A stretch of 64,000 nucleotides of DNA from Lelliottia sp. JS-SCA-14 (GTDB taxonomy: Bacteria; Pseudomonadota; Gammaproteobacteria; Enterobacterales; Enterobacteriaceae), in the NCBI RefSeq assembly GCF_035593345.1, contig NZ_CP141606.1, forward strand, positions 2,542,001 through 2,606,000, in the 5' to 3' direction. A program made the translations under genes and the position numbers. Below the pieces are notes generated by a model. That model saw only the letters and a program-made list of their open reading frames with translations. It was not told the DNA's origin and made no database searches. Positions 18,346 through 26,785 of this stretch are shown here, piece after piece; position 1 is the first letter of the stretch, and every line of letters begins with the position of its first letter.

Positions 18346-18627
18346 GGTTATAAGCCTTATGATTTTTATATATAGAACCACAATAACAGCACAGGCCCGA
18401 GTGAGTGGCAAATAACGAAACACGCTCAGGTTATTCTAAAGGTGTCATTTTTGCTGGTTTAACAGACAGCCCGCGCGCAGTGATTTGTCTTAAGTGTGCT
18501 GCTTCGTCAAGCACTAATGCCGCTTTCTATCCTGTAAGAAATCGCCGCTTTTAGCGTCTTCTCGTCCGTTTGCTTGCATCCCGGTTTGGTTAAAGTAATG
18601 GGGTGAAGAAGTCTACAGGACCAAATC
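18346..18627. other. Divergent promoter region, binding protein and srfABC
   Basis: 282 bp holding both promoters. The srfA start is preceded by CAGGA at good spacing. No palindrome strong enough to call an operator; in particular I could not recognise an SsrB site, which is too degenerate to judge by eye. Confidence 0.4.
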
Positions 18628-19974
18628 GTGGCAAAAACACTTTTACGCAGCGGTAATCTCGATGATTTTCAGGCCGTTGGCGGCGGCGGACAGGCCGTAT
18701 TTGAATCAGCACTACAAATCCGTGAAGCGCTTCGTCTGCGCAAGCAGCAGGCGATTGTCGATTGTCTGGCGATCCCGCAGGTCAATGACGGCGGCGACCG
18801 GGTGGACTGGTATGCGCCGCTGGATGGCGACATTGCGAGCTGGAATGCCGCCGATGAAGACGAACGTTTTCGCGCCCTGCGCTATCTGGAGAACACCCTC
18901 TCCAGCGTCGAGTCGCTGAGTAAAAAGAGCCTCCAGTCGCCAAAAACCGCTCAGCAGCTGTTTGGTTCCCTGCTCTCAAAAGCGTTCCAGTTCCCGAGTG
19001 AAAACTTCCTGTTCCTCGTCGACGGCAAGCCGGTTATCACCTTTTGGGGGTTCGTGAACCTCAATGAAAACGCGCGCGACGATGTGCTCGACTGCCTGCG
19101 TGAATCCCTCAAACCGGAACCGATGCCCGCGCCAGTCGAAGAGCCGGAACCCGAAGAGCCCGCGCCGACCATTGTGTTTGAACAGGCCGACGCGCCGCTT
19201 ATCGCCCCGCCGCCTGTTGTGCGTGTCACTGAAGACGATCTCTATTCCGCCGAACCTGCGCCGCAGGTGGTTCCAGAAGTGGCCGCGCCTGCAGAGCCTG
19301 CGCCTGCGGTTATCCGCAAGAAGCGCCGCGTTCCACTCTGGTCCCTGCCTGTGGCTGCTGTGATTGTCGCCGCCGTGGCCGCGCCGCTGCTGTGGCCAAA
19401 ACAGGCGCCGACGGCAGAACCTGTCGCCACGCCAGCACCAGCCCCGGTCGCTATCGCTCCTAAACCGGTGAAACCGGTGGTGGAGATGGCGATGAACCTG
19501 CCGCTGCATCAGGCCGAGGTTCTGCCGGTGAAAGCCGCAGAACCTGCTCCAGCACCAGCGGCACAAGCGGTCGTCATCACCGCCATTCCTAAAGATGCGA
19601 TGGTGATGGACGCGGTTCAGGTCAAAACCGGCTCCACCAAATTCCTCAACGGCACCTGGCGCGCCATGCTGGACATTAAAGATCCCGTGACCGGCAAAGC
19701 GCCATCCCTGCGCTATCAGATTCAGAACAACAAGGGCATCGCCCGTGTGGTCCAGGGCGACAACGTGGTGTGTCGCAGCGACATTTTCTCCGGGCTGCAC
19801 AGCAACGGCGAACTGATGATTAAGAGCCGCAGCAACGCTCGCTGCTCGGACGGTTCGCGCTACCCGATGCCGGAGATCGCCTGTAAAGCCGGGACTAACG
19901 ACGTGGCGGAATGTACTGCCCGTTATGATGCCAAAACCGTCGTTCCGCTTACGTTCAAGAAAGCAGGTGCCTGA
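18628..19974 (+). CDS. srfA: SrfA-family membrane-anchored protein
   Basis: First gene of srfABC, 448 residues, GTG start with CAGGA upstream. About 170 cytoplasmic residues (MAKTLLRSGNLDDFQAVGGG onward) are followed by a Pro/Ala/Glu-rich linker (about 172-230), a basic stop RKKRR, one transmembrane helix (about 236-257), a second Pro/Ala-rich linker and a C-terminal domain of about 100 residues with four cysteines (CRSD, NARCSDG, IACKAG, ECTARY), presumably periplasmic and disulfide-bonded. The name comes from Salmonella, where srfA-C were found as SsrB-regulated factors. Biochemical function is not established. Four bases separate it from srfB. Confidence 0.88.
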   Translation: MAKTLLRSGNLDDFQAVGGGGQAVFESALQIREALRLRKQQAIVDCLAIPQVNDGGDRVDWYAPLDGDIASWNAADEDERFRALRYLENTLSSVESLSKKSLQSPKTAQQLFGSLLSKAFQFPSENFLFLVDGKPVITFWGFVNLNENARDDVLDCLRESLKPEPMPAPVEEPEPEEPAPTIVFEQADAPLIAPPPVVRVTEDDLYSAEPAPQVVPEVAAPAEPAPAVIRKKRRVPLWSLPVAAVIVAAVAAPLLWPKQAPTAEPVATPAPAPVAIAPKPVKPVVEMAMNLPLHQAEVLPVKAAEPAPAPAAQAVVITAIPKDAMVMDAVQVKTGSTKFLNGTWRAMLDIKDPVTGKAPSLRYQIQNNKGIARVVQGDNVVCRSDIFSGLHSNGELMIKSRSNARCSDGSRYPMPEIACKAGTNDVAECTARYDAKTVVPLTFKKAGA

Positions 19975-19978
19975 TCCT

Positions 19979-22960
19979 ATGCTGGTAAATCTTTGCGACT
20001 ACAAACAAAGCGTCACGCTGATAGCGAACAGCGGCGTACAGTTTCTCGATTTCGGTCTGACCCCGCAGGACTCGGCAAGCCTGGGCCGGTTCGTGCGTAA
20101 AACCGCCAATGGCCCTCTGCTGCGCCTGAATTACGATCTGGTGAATGGTCGTTACACCCTGCCCGCGGCGCGCGGCGGTCAGCCGGAAGTGGTGAAACCC
20201 GAGAGCACCTTCACCCTGCATCAGTCCCTGACGGTGCTGGATGGCGTCTGGATCCCGGTGCCGTTTTTACGCTTTAACCCACCGCGTACCTTTGTCGACG
20301 GCCCGGATAACTGGGCGCGCGCGCAGGTTCGTAAGCTTGAGACGCCGGACAGTGCGGGTAATACCCACCGCGTGACCTTCGCCCTCGACAGCCAGATTGC
20401 CGATCACGCCACGCCGGGCCTGTCGCCGGTCGAAAACGATATTCTGAACGGTACCCGTTTTGCGCTGGCCTGGCGTGACGACGAGGTGCTGAGTTTCCTC
20501 GACCAAACATGGATTGACGGCTGGCTGCGCGAAGCGTTCAGCGGCTACGCCACGGGCGTGGAAAATCGCTCCGAGCGCGACCTGCATCAGGCGATGCGCG
20601 GCTTTGAATATCAGGCCCACTGGCTGAACCTGATGACCATGCTCGGCGAGCAGATCACCGTTCCGGAAGTCAAATTCGTTACCCACACCCTGAGCACCCC
20701 GGCGATTCCGGTGGATCTGATTCTGGATGTCGGCAACACCCACACCTGCGGCGTGATCATTGAAGATCACGGCGATGCCAACGACGGCCTGCGCCAGACC
20801 GCCGAACTGCAGGTGCGTTCTTTGAGCGAACCGCAGTTCCTGAACGAGCCGCTGTTTACCAGCCGCCTTGAGTTCTCTGAAGCCCGCTTTGGCAAACAGC
20901 ATTTCTCCGTCGAAAGTGGCCGTGAAGACGCCTTTGTCTGGCCGTCGATCGTGCGCGTCGGCGACGAAGCGCGCAAACTGGCGATGCAGCGTCTGGGCAC
21001 CGAAGGCAACAGCGGGATCTCCAGCCCGCGCCGTTATCTGTGGGATGAAACCCCAACGGTCCAGGACTGGCGCTTTAGCCAGATGAACGCCAAGACCCAG
21101 CGCGAACCGCTGGCGACCGCGTTCCCGCTGATGAACCTGATGAACGATGACGGACAGCCGCTGTTCACCCTGCCACAGGATGAGCGTCTGCCGGTCTTTT
21201 CGCCGCAGTACAGCCGCAGCACCCTGATGACCCACATGCTGTGCGAGCTCCTCGCTCAGGCACTCGGGCAGATCAACAGCGTCGCCACGCGTTTGCGCCT
21301 TGGCTTCCCGGCGTCACCGCGCCAGCTGCGCACCCTGATCCTGACGTTGCCTTCCGCGATGCCAAAACAGGAGCGCGAGATTTTCCGCCGCCGCATGTTT
21401 GAAGCTATCGCTATCGTCTGGAAAGCGATGGGCTGGCACCCGCAGGATGATGATTTTGCCAGCCGCAAACAGCAGGACAAAAGCGTGGTTCCCGTCCCGG
21501 CCATTCAAATGGAGTGGGACGAAGCGAGCTGCGGTCAGCTGGTGTGGCTTTATAACGAGGCCATTTCCCACTTCGGCGGCCAGACGGAAGCGTTTTTCGC
21601 CTCCCTCGCCCGCCCGGACCGCGAAGTCGAACCGGGCGCGCAGCCCGGGCGCTCCCTGCGCGTCGCCTCTATTGATATTGGCGGCGGCACGACCGATATG
21701 GCGATCACCCACTATCAACTGGATGATGGCTCGGGAAATAACGTCAAAATCACACCACAGCTGCTGTTCCGCGAAGGCTTCAAAGTCGCGGGCGACGATA
21801 CGCTGCTGGACGTTATTCAGCGCTACGTCCTGCCCGCCCTGCAAACGCAGCTGCAAAAATCGGGTATCGCCGACGCCTCCCTGCTGATGGCGTCCCTGTT
21901 TGGCGATTCCGGGCGCATTGATACTCAGGCAGTCCTGCGGCAGCAAACGGCGCTTCAGCTGTTTATGCCGATTGGTCACGGCATTCTGGCGGCCTGGGAG
22001 AGCAGCGATATCGACGATCCGCTGGCGGGTTTACACGCCACCTTCGGCGATCTGCTCAAACAGCAGCCAACCCGCAACGTGATGAACTATCTGCAGCAGG
22101 CGATCGATCATGCGCTTCCGGCCGGTTCCGCACCGTTCGATCTGTTTGCCGTTCCGCTGCACGTGAACTTCCACGAAATGCAGGATGCGATGCTGGCGGG
22201 CCAGTTTACCCTCGCCGCGCCGCTGCATGCCGTGTGCGAAGCCATTTCCCACTATGCCTGCGACATTTTGCTGATCACCGGGCGTCCGGGCTGTCTGCCT
22301 GGCGTGCAGGCGCTGATTCGCCACCTGCAGCCGGTGCCGGTCAACCGCATCGTCTGGCTGGATAAATATCGCGTCCACGAGTGGTATCCGTTCAGCCAAC
22401 AGGGGCGTATCGGCAATCCAAAATCCACGGCCGCCGTGGGCGCGATGCTCTGCAGCCTCGCCCTCGACCTGCGTTTGCCGCGTTTTAACTTCAAAGCCGC
22501 TGATATCGGCGCCTATTCGACCGTGCGATATCTGGGCGTGCTGGATAACACGGTCAACACCCTGCGCGAAGAGAACGTCTGGTATCAGGACATCGACCTC
22601 GATAAACCGGGCGCGAAGCTGGATGCAAAACTGCACTTCCCTCTGCGCGGCAACGTCACGCTCGGTTTCCGTCAGTTGGCGAACGCCCGCTGGCCTGCCA
22701 CGCCGCTGTATACCCTGAGCATCAACTCCGCCGAACTGGCAAAAGCCATCGCCGGTGACGGGGTGCTGAACGTGCGTCTACAGCTGCGCGGCGGCACCAA
22801 ACACGAAGGCCCGGAGTCGTTTGAGCTGAGCGACGCCTGGCTGCAGGACGGAACGCCGGTTCCGCCGGACGCCTTAACGTTTAAACTGAATACCCTGGCC
22901 GACCGCCGCCACAGCGGTAGCCATTACTGGATCGACAGCGGGAGCGTATATCTCAAATGA
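19979..22960 (+). CDS. srfB: SrfB, actin/Hsp70-fold (ASKHA) ATPase-like protein
   Basis: Large cytoplasmic protein, 993 residues, pfam SrfB. It carries recognisable actin/Hsp70 nucleotide motifs: phosphate-1 LILDVGNTHTCGV (248-260), phosphate-2 SIDIGGGTTDMAI (564-576) and an adenosine-like loop LLITGRPGCLPGV (764-776). The first 240 residues lie before the fold and are specific to the family. It should bind ATP and change conformation, which suggests a chaperone- or filament-like role with SrfA and SrfC. The ATG used sits four bases after srfA; an earlier in-frame opening overlaps srfA. Its stop overlaps the srfC ATG. Reported as a virulence or toxin factor in several enterics; mechanism unknown. 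Confidence 0.9.
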   Translation: MLVNLCDYKQSVTLIANSGVQFLDFGLTPQDSASLGRFVRKTANGPLLRLNYDLVNGRYTLPAARGGQPEVVKPESTFTLHQSLTVLDGVWIPVPFLRFNPPRTFVDGPDNWARAQVRKLETPDSAGNTHRVTFALDSQIADHATPGLSPVENDILNGTRFALAWRDDEVLSFLDQTWIDGWLREAFSGYATGVENRSERDLHQAMRGFEYQAHWLNLMTMLGEQITVPEVKFVTHTLSTPAIPVDLILDVGNTHTCGVIIEDHGDANDGLRQTAELQVRSLSEPQFLNEPLFTSRLEFSEARFGKQHFSVESGREDAFVWPSIVRVGDEARKLAMQRLGTEGNSGISSPRRYLWDETPTVQDWRFSQMNAKTQREPLATAFPLMNLMNDDGQPLFTLPQDERLPVFSPQYSRSTLMTHMLCELLAQALGQINSVATRLRLGFPASPRQLRTLILTLPSAMPKQEREIFRRRMFEAIAIVWKAMGWHPQDDDFASRKQQDKSVVPVPAIQMEWDEASCGQLVWLYNEAISHFGGQTEAFFASLARPDREVEPGAQPGRSLRVASIDIGGGTTDMAITHYQLDDGSGNNVKITPQLLFREGFKVAGDDTLLDVIQRYVLPALQTQLQKSGIADASLLMASLFGDSGRIDTQAVLRQQTALQLFMPIGHGILAAWESSDIDDPLAGLHATFGDLLKQQPTRNVMNYLQQAIDHALPAGSAPFDLFAVPLHVNFHEMQDAMLAGQFTLAAPLHAVCEAISHYACDILLITGRPGCLPGVQALIRHLQPVPVNRIVWLDKYRVHEWYPFSQQGRIGNPKSTAAVGAMLCSLALDLRLPRFNFKAADIGAYSTVRYLGVLDNTVNTLREENVWYQDIDLDKPGAKLDAKLHFPLRGNVTLGFRQLANARWPATPLYTLSINSAELAKAIAGDGVLNVRLQLRGGTKHEGPESFELSDAWLQDGTPVPPDALTFKLNTLADRRHSGSHYWIDSGSVYLK

Positions 22961-25131
22961 CAGCGATGACTGCCACCACTCAGGCCTTAATCGAGTGGAT
23001 CAATGAAACGCGCCTGCACGCTCCGATGCTGGATAACGACGCCGACGCCCTGCTGGCCCGCCTGACCTGTGCGCAGGCGCGCGGACAGGCGCTCGACCGT
23101 GCCCTGACCGGCCACAGCAGCATTGGCCTGTACGGCCACTCCCAGGCGGCAAAAGCGCACCTGCTGACGTCGCTTTGCGGGAGCGGAAACGGTCGACTGG
23201 ATGTTTCTCCCGGCCAGCGCACCTTCGACTATTTTTCCCATATCAACCCCGGCCACGCCCTGACCAACATGGCCGTGCGTTTCACGCCGCGCGCCAGTGA
23301 TGTCAGTGACGATGCCTTCCCGCTGCGCCTGAGCCTGGTCACCGAAGCCGAGCTGGTCCAGCTGTTTATCGCCCGCACGACGATGCACACCCTGATTCGC
23401 CCGGTGGAAAAATCGGTCATCGAAGCGCGCGTTGAAAAATGGCGCGCTTTGCGACAACCGCAGGGTGTGCCGGGGATCACCGCCCAGGAAGTGGCGACCA
23501 TTGCCCGCTACTGGCGCACGACGGTTTCCGGCTCTGAACAGCAGATGGACGACGCCCTGTGGCATCAGTTCGCCCAGCTGATCCCCTCGCTGGATCTGAG
23601 CACCCGCGCCAGCGTCTGGTCCCTGCTGTGGGGCGAGCAGCAAGAAATCACGCAACAGTGGCTGAAATTCGCTCACGTGCTGCATCAGACCAGCCACGCC
23701 CGGGAGCTGGCGGCTCCGCTAAGTTTGCTGGTCGATAACTTCGGCCTGCCGAGCGAGGGCTTCCTCACCCGCGCGGAATTTACCGCACCAGATGCGCAGG
23801 AAGCGGTACTGCATCCGCTGAATGACGGCGAGATGCTGAACGCCATCAGTATTCCCGTCGACGTGCTGGCTTTCCTGACCCGTGAACTGGTTCTGCCGGC
23901 GGAAAACAGCGTGCTGGATAACGTCGACATCATCGATATCCCCGCGCCATCGGAGGCAGATTTGTCCCCGCTGGCAGAGGCAAAATGCACCTGGCTGTTG
24001 GAACATTATCGCCAGCAGATGCAGCCCGATGTGCTGGTGATTTGCAATGCTACCGCCCGCCATGAGCAAACGGCTAAAACGGCTAAGACCCTGCTGAACT
24101 GGGTGAAAGAGACCCAGACCGCAGAAGAGTCGGCGTTGCCAGGCCTGGTATGGGCCATTACCCCGCACGACGCGCGCTTCCTCACCAAACAGAACCTCGA
24201 CGAGGCCGTACAGCATCTGCTCGGCAAGCCCGGCAAGCGCTGGGGAACCTTGCAGGCGCTGGACACGCACAGCATGCAGCGCGTGGTGGAATGGCTGTCT
24301 CAGGCAACCCTTTCCACACAGCGCCAGTCTCGTCTTCTGGCCCTGAAAAGCGCGCAACAGCGTGAGCTTCGCGCCCTGATGCAAAGCTATCTGGCCCCCA
24401 TCGCCGCGGAGCCTGACGCGCAGCGCACCCAGGCCGAAGGGATGGTTCGCACTCTGCAATCCAGCGCCGCCCGCCACGGCGAACTGCTGGAAGGACTGTT
24501 GCCCCCGCTGAAAGCCTTCGAAACGCTGCTTGCTGTCCAGCAGCCGCGCGAAGAGCAGGTCAACGGCCTGTTCACTGACGTTATCGATCTCTTTGCCGAC
24601 AACGCCAGCGAAGGTCAGGAAATGTTTCAGACCAAAGACAAAGCGCGTCTGGCCCATCGCGTGTGGATCAATCACCTGCGTCAGTGGAGCCGCAATGAGG
24701 CCGCCGCCAGTCGTCTGGGGCTGGACGTTAGCGTTCTGCCGCTCATTGCCGATACGTTGGTGCTCAGCAGCTACCGACTTAACCTCCCGCAGCAGCTACA
24801 GCGCATAGTGGAAGCCGATAAAAGCAGTGCGGCACAGCTCCACGCCACCATCGGAAACTTCATCGGCTGGCTGGGTTACGCCGAAACCGCGCATGCGTCC
24901 CGTCCGGCGAGCCGTGTGCGCAAGGGTCAGGCCATCTTCGTGACGCCGGTGGTCAGCAGCGCCACGCCAAGACTGACGCAGCTCGGTGAGCAGCCTGTCC
25001 ACGCCGCTACCGTCTACGTTTACGACTGGCTGGTCGCGCTCTATACGCGCGCGATTGAGAACATTGGGTATCAACATCCACATGATGTTCAGCCCGCTGC
25101 GCGCCAGGCGTTACAGGCGATTCTGCGATAA
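22957..25131 (+). CDS. srfC: SrfC, putative virulence factor with degenerate P-loop
   Basis: Cytoplasmic protein, 724 residues, pfam Virul_Fac. Starts in an ATGA overlap with srfB. Residues 57-67 read GLYGHSQAAKA, a Walker-A-like loop missing the final GK[ST]; a DIIDIPAPS segment (324-332) is placed like a Walker B/G3 strand, followed by DVLVICNATARH and LVWAITPHDA, which sit where G-domain strands would. I infer a GTPase/dynamin-like fold with weakened or lost nucleotide binding and a helical C-terminal half (about 430-724). It closes the operon; a hairpin follows. Family membership is firm, fold inference is tentative. Confidence 0.88.
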   Translation: MTAMTATTQALIEWINETRLHAPMLDNDADALLARLTCAQARGQALDRALTGHSSIGLYGHSQAAKAHLLTSLCGSGNGRLDVSPGQRTFDYFSHINPGHALTNMAVRFTPRASDVSDDAFPLRLSLVTEAELVQLFIARTTMHTLIRPVEKSVIEARVEKWRALRQPQGVPGITAQEVATIARYWRTTVSGSEQQMDDALWHQFAQLIPSLDLSTRASVWSLLWGEQQEITQQWLKFAHVLHQTSHARELAAPLSLLVDNFGLPSEGFLTRAEFTAPDAQEAVLHPLNDGEMLNAISIPVDVLAFLTRELVLPAENSVLDNVDIIDIPAPSEADLSPLAEAKCTWLLEHYRQQMQPDVLVICNATARHEQTAKTAKTLLNWVKETQTAEESALPGLVWAITPHDARFLTKQNLDEAVQHLLGKPGKRWGTLQALDTHSMQRVVEWLSQATLSTQRQSRLLALKSAQQRELRALMQSYLAPIAAEPDAQRTQAEGMVRTLQSSAARHGELLEGLLPPLKAFETLLAVQQPREEQVNGLFTDVIDLFADNASEGQEMFQTKDKARLAHRVWINHLRQWSRNEAAASRLGLDVSVLPLIADTLVLSSYRLNLPQQLQRIVEADKSSAAQLHATIGNFIGWLGYAETAHASRPASRVRKGQAIFVTPVVSSATPRLTQLGEQPVHAATVYVYDWLVALYTRAIENIGYQHPHDVQPAARQALQAILR

Positions 25132-25139
25132 CCACTCTG

Positions 25140-25163
25140 ACAGCCCGCGATACTGCGGGCTGT
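25140..25163. terminator. Stem-loop between convergent srfC and hydrolase genes
   Basis: ACAGCCCGC and GCGGGCTGT form a perfect 9-bp stem with a six-base loop, abutting the hydrolase stop codon. It can end both transcripts although the T-run is poor. Confidence 0.65.
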
Positions 25164-25921
25164 TACCCTTCTGAAAGACAGCCCGAGATCGCGCTTGCCA
25201 GCGCCGAAGGGTTTTCCCATGACATCGAATGCCCGGCCATGGGGATAACGAGCGTCTTCACGCCATGTCGCTGCATCTCTGCCGCCTCCGCGTCCGGGAG
25301 CGACAGCTCGCCGAACAGCAGTGTCACCGGACATTTCAGCGCCAGAAATTGTGCAGCCCAGTCAGGCTGAACGCCTGCGACCAACGACGCCGCCCCGCGC
25401 CAGACGGCGTAAGGCGCATTACTGCCCAGGCACCCCGCCCACGGCGAAGTTTCGGCGGCCAGCATCGCGGCATATCCGCTCTCGATAAAGGTGGTTTCCT
25501 CCTGCGCGGCAATCCCGCGGCTGAACATTCCGCCTCCAGCGTGAAAGTTGGGTTCCGAGACAATCAGCCCGCGAAGACGGTCCTGAATCAGCGTGGCGGT
25601 TTCAATGGCAATGCTGCCGCCCATACTGTGGCCGTAGAGCCAGAAAGCGTCGAGATTGAGATGAGTGAGGAGTTCAACAACGACCTGAGCCTGATCGCAT
25701 GTTCGATAGCTAAAGTGTTCAGGTTTGTCGCTGTAGCCACTGCCGGGGAGATCGATAAGAATGGCCCGACGCGCACCGAACTGCGGATCGCAGACTACGC
25801 GGGGATATTCATAAGAAGAGGCGCAGCCGAGGCCGTGAATAAATACCACGGGGTCGCCATGACCGGGGAGGTCCTGCCAGCGGACGGTGCAGCCAGCCTG
25901 CTGCGAGTAAAAACTGTTCAT
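25163..25921 (-). CDS. Alpha/beta-hydrolase
   Basis: Soluble alpha/beta-fold hydrolase, 252 residues, ATG with AAGGAG five bases upstream. The oxyanion HG is at 29-30 (VFIHGLG), the nucleophile elbow is GHSMGG with S99, and the catalytic histidine is in MAGHSMSWE near the C-terminus; an acidic residue in LFGELSLPDAE fits the third position. Likely an esterase, lipase-like or C-C hydrolase; substrate unknown. It lies downstream of ortT on the same strand with an 85-bp gap, and convergent with srfC. No E. coli K-12 counterpart at this place. Confidence 0.9.
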   Translation of the reverse strand: MNSFYSQQAGCTVRWQDLPGHGDPVVFIHGLGCASSYEYPRVVCDPQFGARRAILIDLPGSGYSDKPEHFSYRTCDQAQVVVELLTHLNLDAFWLYGHSMGGSIAIETATLIQDRLRGLIVSEPNFHAGGGMFSRGIAAQEETTFIESGYAAMLAAETSPWAGCLGSNAPYAVWRGAASLVAGVQPDWAAQFLALKCPVTLLFGELSLPDAEAAEMQRHGVKTLVIPMAGHSMSWENPSALASAISGCLSEG

Positions 25922-26006
25922 AAGCACTCCTTTGACGATGCACTGTGTATTTATACAGTCACGCGCAGCGGAATGCTATTTTGTCTTTAAAATCTGGAAG
26001 CGTGCT

Positions 26007-26180
26007 TCAGAAAAGCGAGATCAGCAGCGCCACAGGGAAGCTCATCGGCCAGGTTGAGCCCACCAGAAATGCGCTCAGAAAACGAATGCGCTTGCGGTCT
26101 TTCGACAGAAACCAGGTGATCAGGGCGCAAATCGCCGCCATGACTGCGTAAAACACCAACATTTTTTGATACAGCGTCAT
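26007..26180 (-). CDS. ortT: OrtT (YdcX), orphan membrane toxin
   Basis: Small inner-membrane protein, 57 residues, beginning MTLYQKMLVFYAVMAA and ending PVALLISLF. It has two hydrophobic helices (about 5-23 and 35-56) around a basic loop SKDRKRIRF. This is the GhoT/OrtT family: OrtT damages the membrane and lowers ATP when induced, helping growth arrest under nutrient stress, and has no cognate antitoxin. E. coli OrtT is also 57 residues. A longer in-frame opening upstream (MTHIARGY) is not part of the family. The ribosome site is weak, as expected for a toxin. Confidence 0.93.
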   Translation of the reverse strand: MTLYQKMLVFYAVMAAICALITWFLSKDRKRIRFLSAFLVGSTWPMSFPVALLISLF

Positions 26181-26258
26181 TCTGTGCACCCGATCGATAA
26201 AATAACCGCGCGCAATATGCGTCATATGTTGATACAGATCAAGTTTTAATGTTACACA

Positions 26259-26283
26259 TTAACCACCAAAATCATGTGGTTAA
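26259..26283. promoter_or_regulatory. Inverted repeat upstream of the yeaR-like operon
   Basis: TTAACCAC and GTGGTTAA arms (8 bp, perfect) with a 9-base spacer, about 150 bp upstream of the first gene and 80 bp upstream of ortT. It may be an operator for either divergent gene; no regulator assigned. Confidence 0.45.
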
Positions 26284-26325
26284 TAACAATTGAGTATTTT
26301 TCTCGCGCTAACCCCCTGCCTTTTC

Positions 26326-26344
26326 TACCTCTTTTGCTACCTCT
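26326..26344 (+). promoter_or_regulatory. Tandem NarL-type heptamers (TACCTCT twice)
   Basis: Two direct copies of TACCTCT, at 26326-26332 and 26338-26344, fit the NarL/NarP heptamer TACYYMT. They lie just upstream of the NsrR palindrome. E. coli yeaR-yoaG is activated by NarL in nitrate, so conserved control is likely. Confidence 0.6.
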
Positions 26345-26347
26345 TTA

Positions 26348-26370
26348 AAGTTGCATTTTAAATGCACATT
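26348..26370. promoter_or_regulatory. NsrR operator (11-1-11 inverted repeat)
   Basis: AAGTTGCATTT, one T, then AAATGCACATT, which fits the 11-1-11 NsrR consensus (AANATGCATTT and its complement) with few mismatches. NsrR represses yeaR-yoaG in E. coli and releases it on nitric oxide damage to its iron-sulfur cluster. Confidence 0.8.
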
Positions 26371-26430
26371 TTGCACAATTGTCCTGTCCGGAAAGTGGTG
26401 TAATAACAGCAGGCTTTAGAGGGAGAGACT

Positions 26431-26757
26431 ATGTTACGCATTCCGCCGAGTTGTATTCATACCCGTTCCACCCCGTTCTGGAACAAGGACACCGCCCCTG
26501 CAGGCATTTTCCAGCGCCATCTTGATCGTGGCACCCGACCGGGCGTTTATCCCCGTTTGTCCGTAAGCCAGGGAGCGATTCGTTACTTAGGTTATGCCGA
26601 CGAATTCACGCCTGAGCCTGACAGCGAACTCATTATCGAGGCCGGTCAATTCGGCGTTTTCCCACCTGAAAAATGGCACCACATCGAAGCGATGACCGAC
26701 GATACGATTTTTAATGTCGACTTCTTTGTTGAACCCGAGGTTCTGAAATCTCTTTGA
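26431..26757 (+). CDS. YeaR-like DUF1971 protein, first of a tandem pair
   Basis: Small soluble cupin-like protein, 108 residues, with good SD (GAGGGAGAG). It begins MLRIPPSCIHTRSTPFWNKD and contains EAGQFGVFPPEKWHHIE, the DUF1971 (TehB/YeaR) signature with possible metal-binding His near the end. It is clearly paralogous to the next gene, which begins MLRIPENFIHTRATPFWNKD. E. coli has only one yeaR, so this is a tandem duplication, now diverged in the middle (HLDRGTRPGVYPRLSVSQGAIRYLG). First in the operon, directly behind NarL and NsrR sites. Role in nitrate/nitric oxide response is inferred from regulation; biochemistry unknown. Confidence 0.88.
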   Translation: MLRIPPSCIHTRSTPFWNKDTAPAGIFQRHLDRGTRPGVYPRLSVSQGAIRYLGYADEFTPEPDSELIIEAGQFGVFPPEKWHHIEAMTDDTIFNVDFFVEPEVLKSL

Positions 26758-26785
26758 GCAAGTAAACGCTTATAAGGAACTCACT

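Noticed and set aside
18628..25131. srfABC as part of a SPI-2-like type III secretion island
   Set aside because: No secretion, chaperone or ssrAB-like genes are in the window; the flanks are ordinary core genes.
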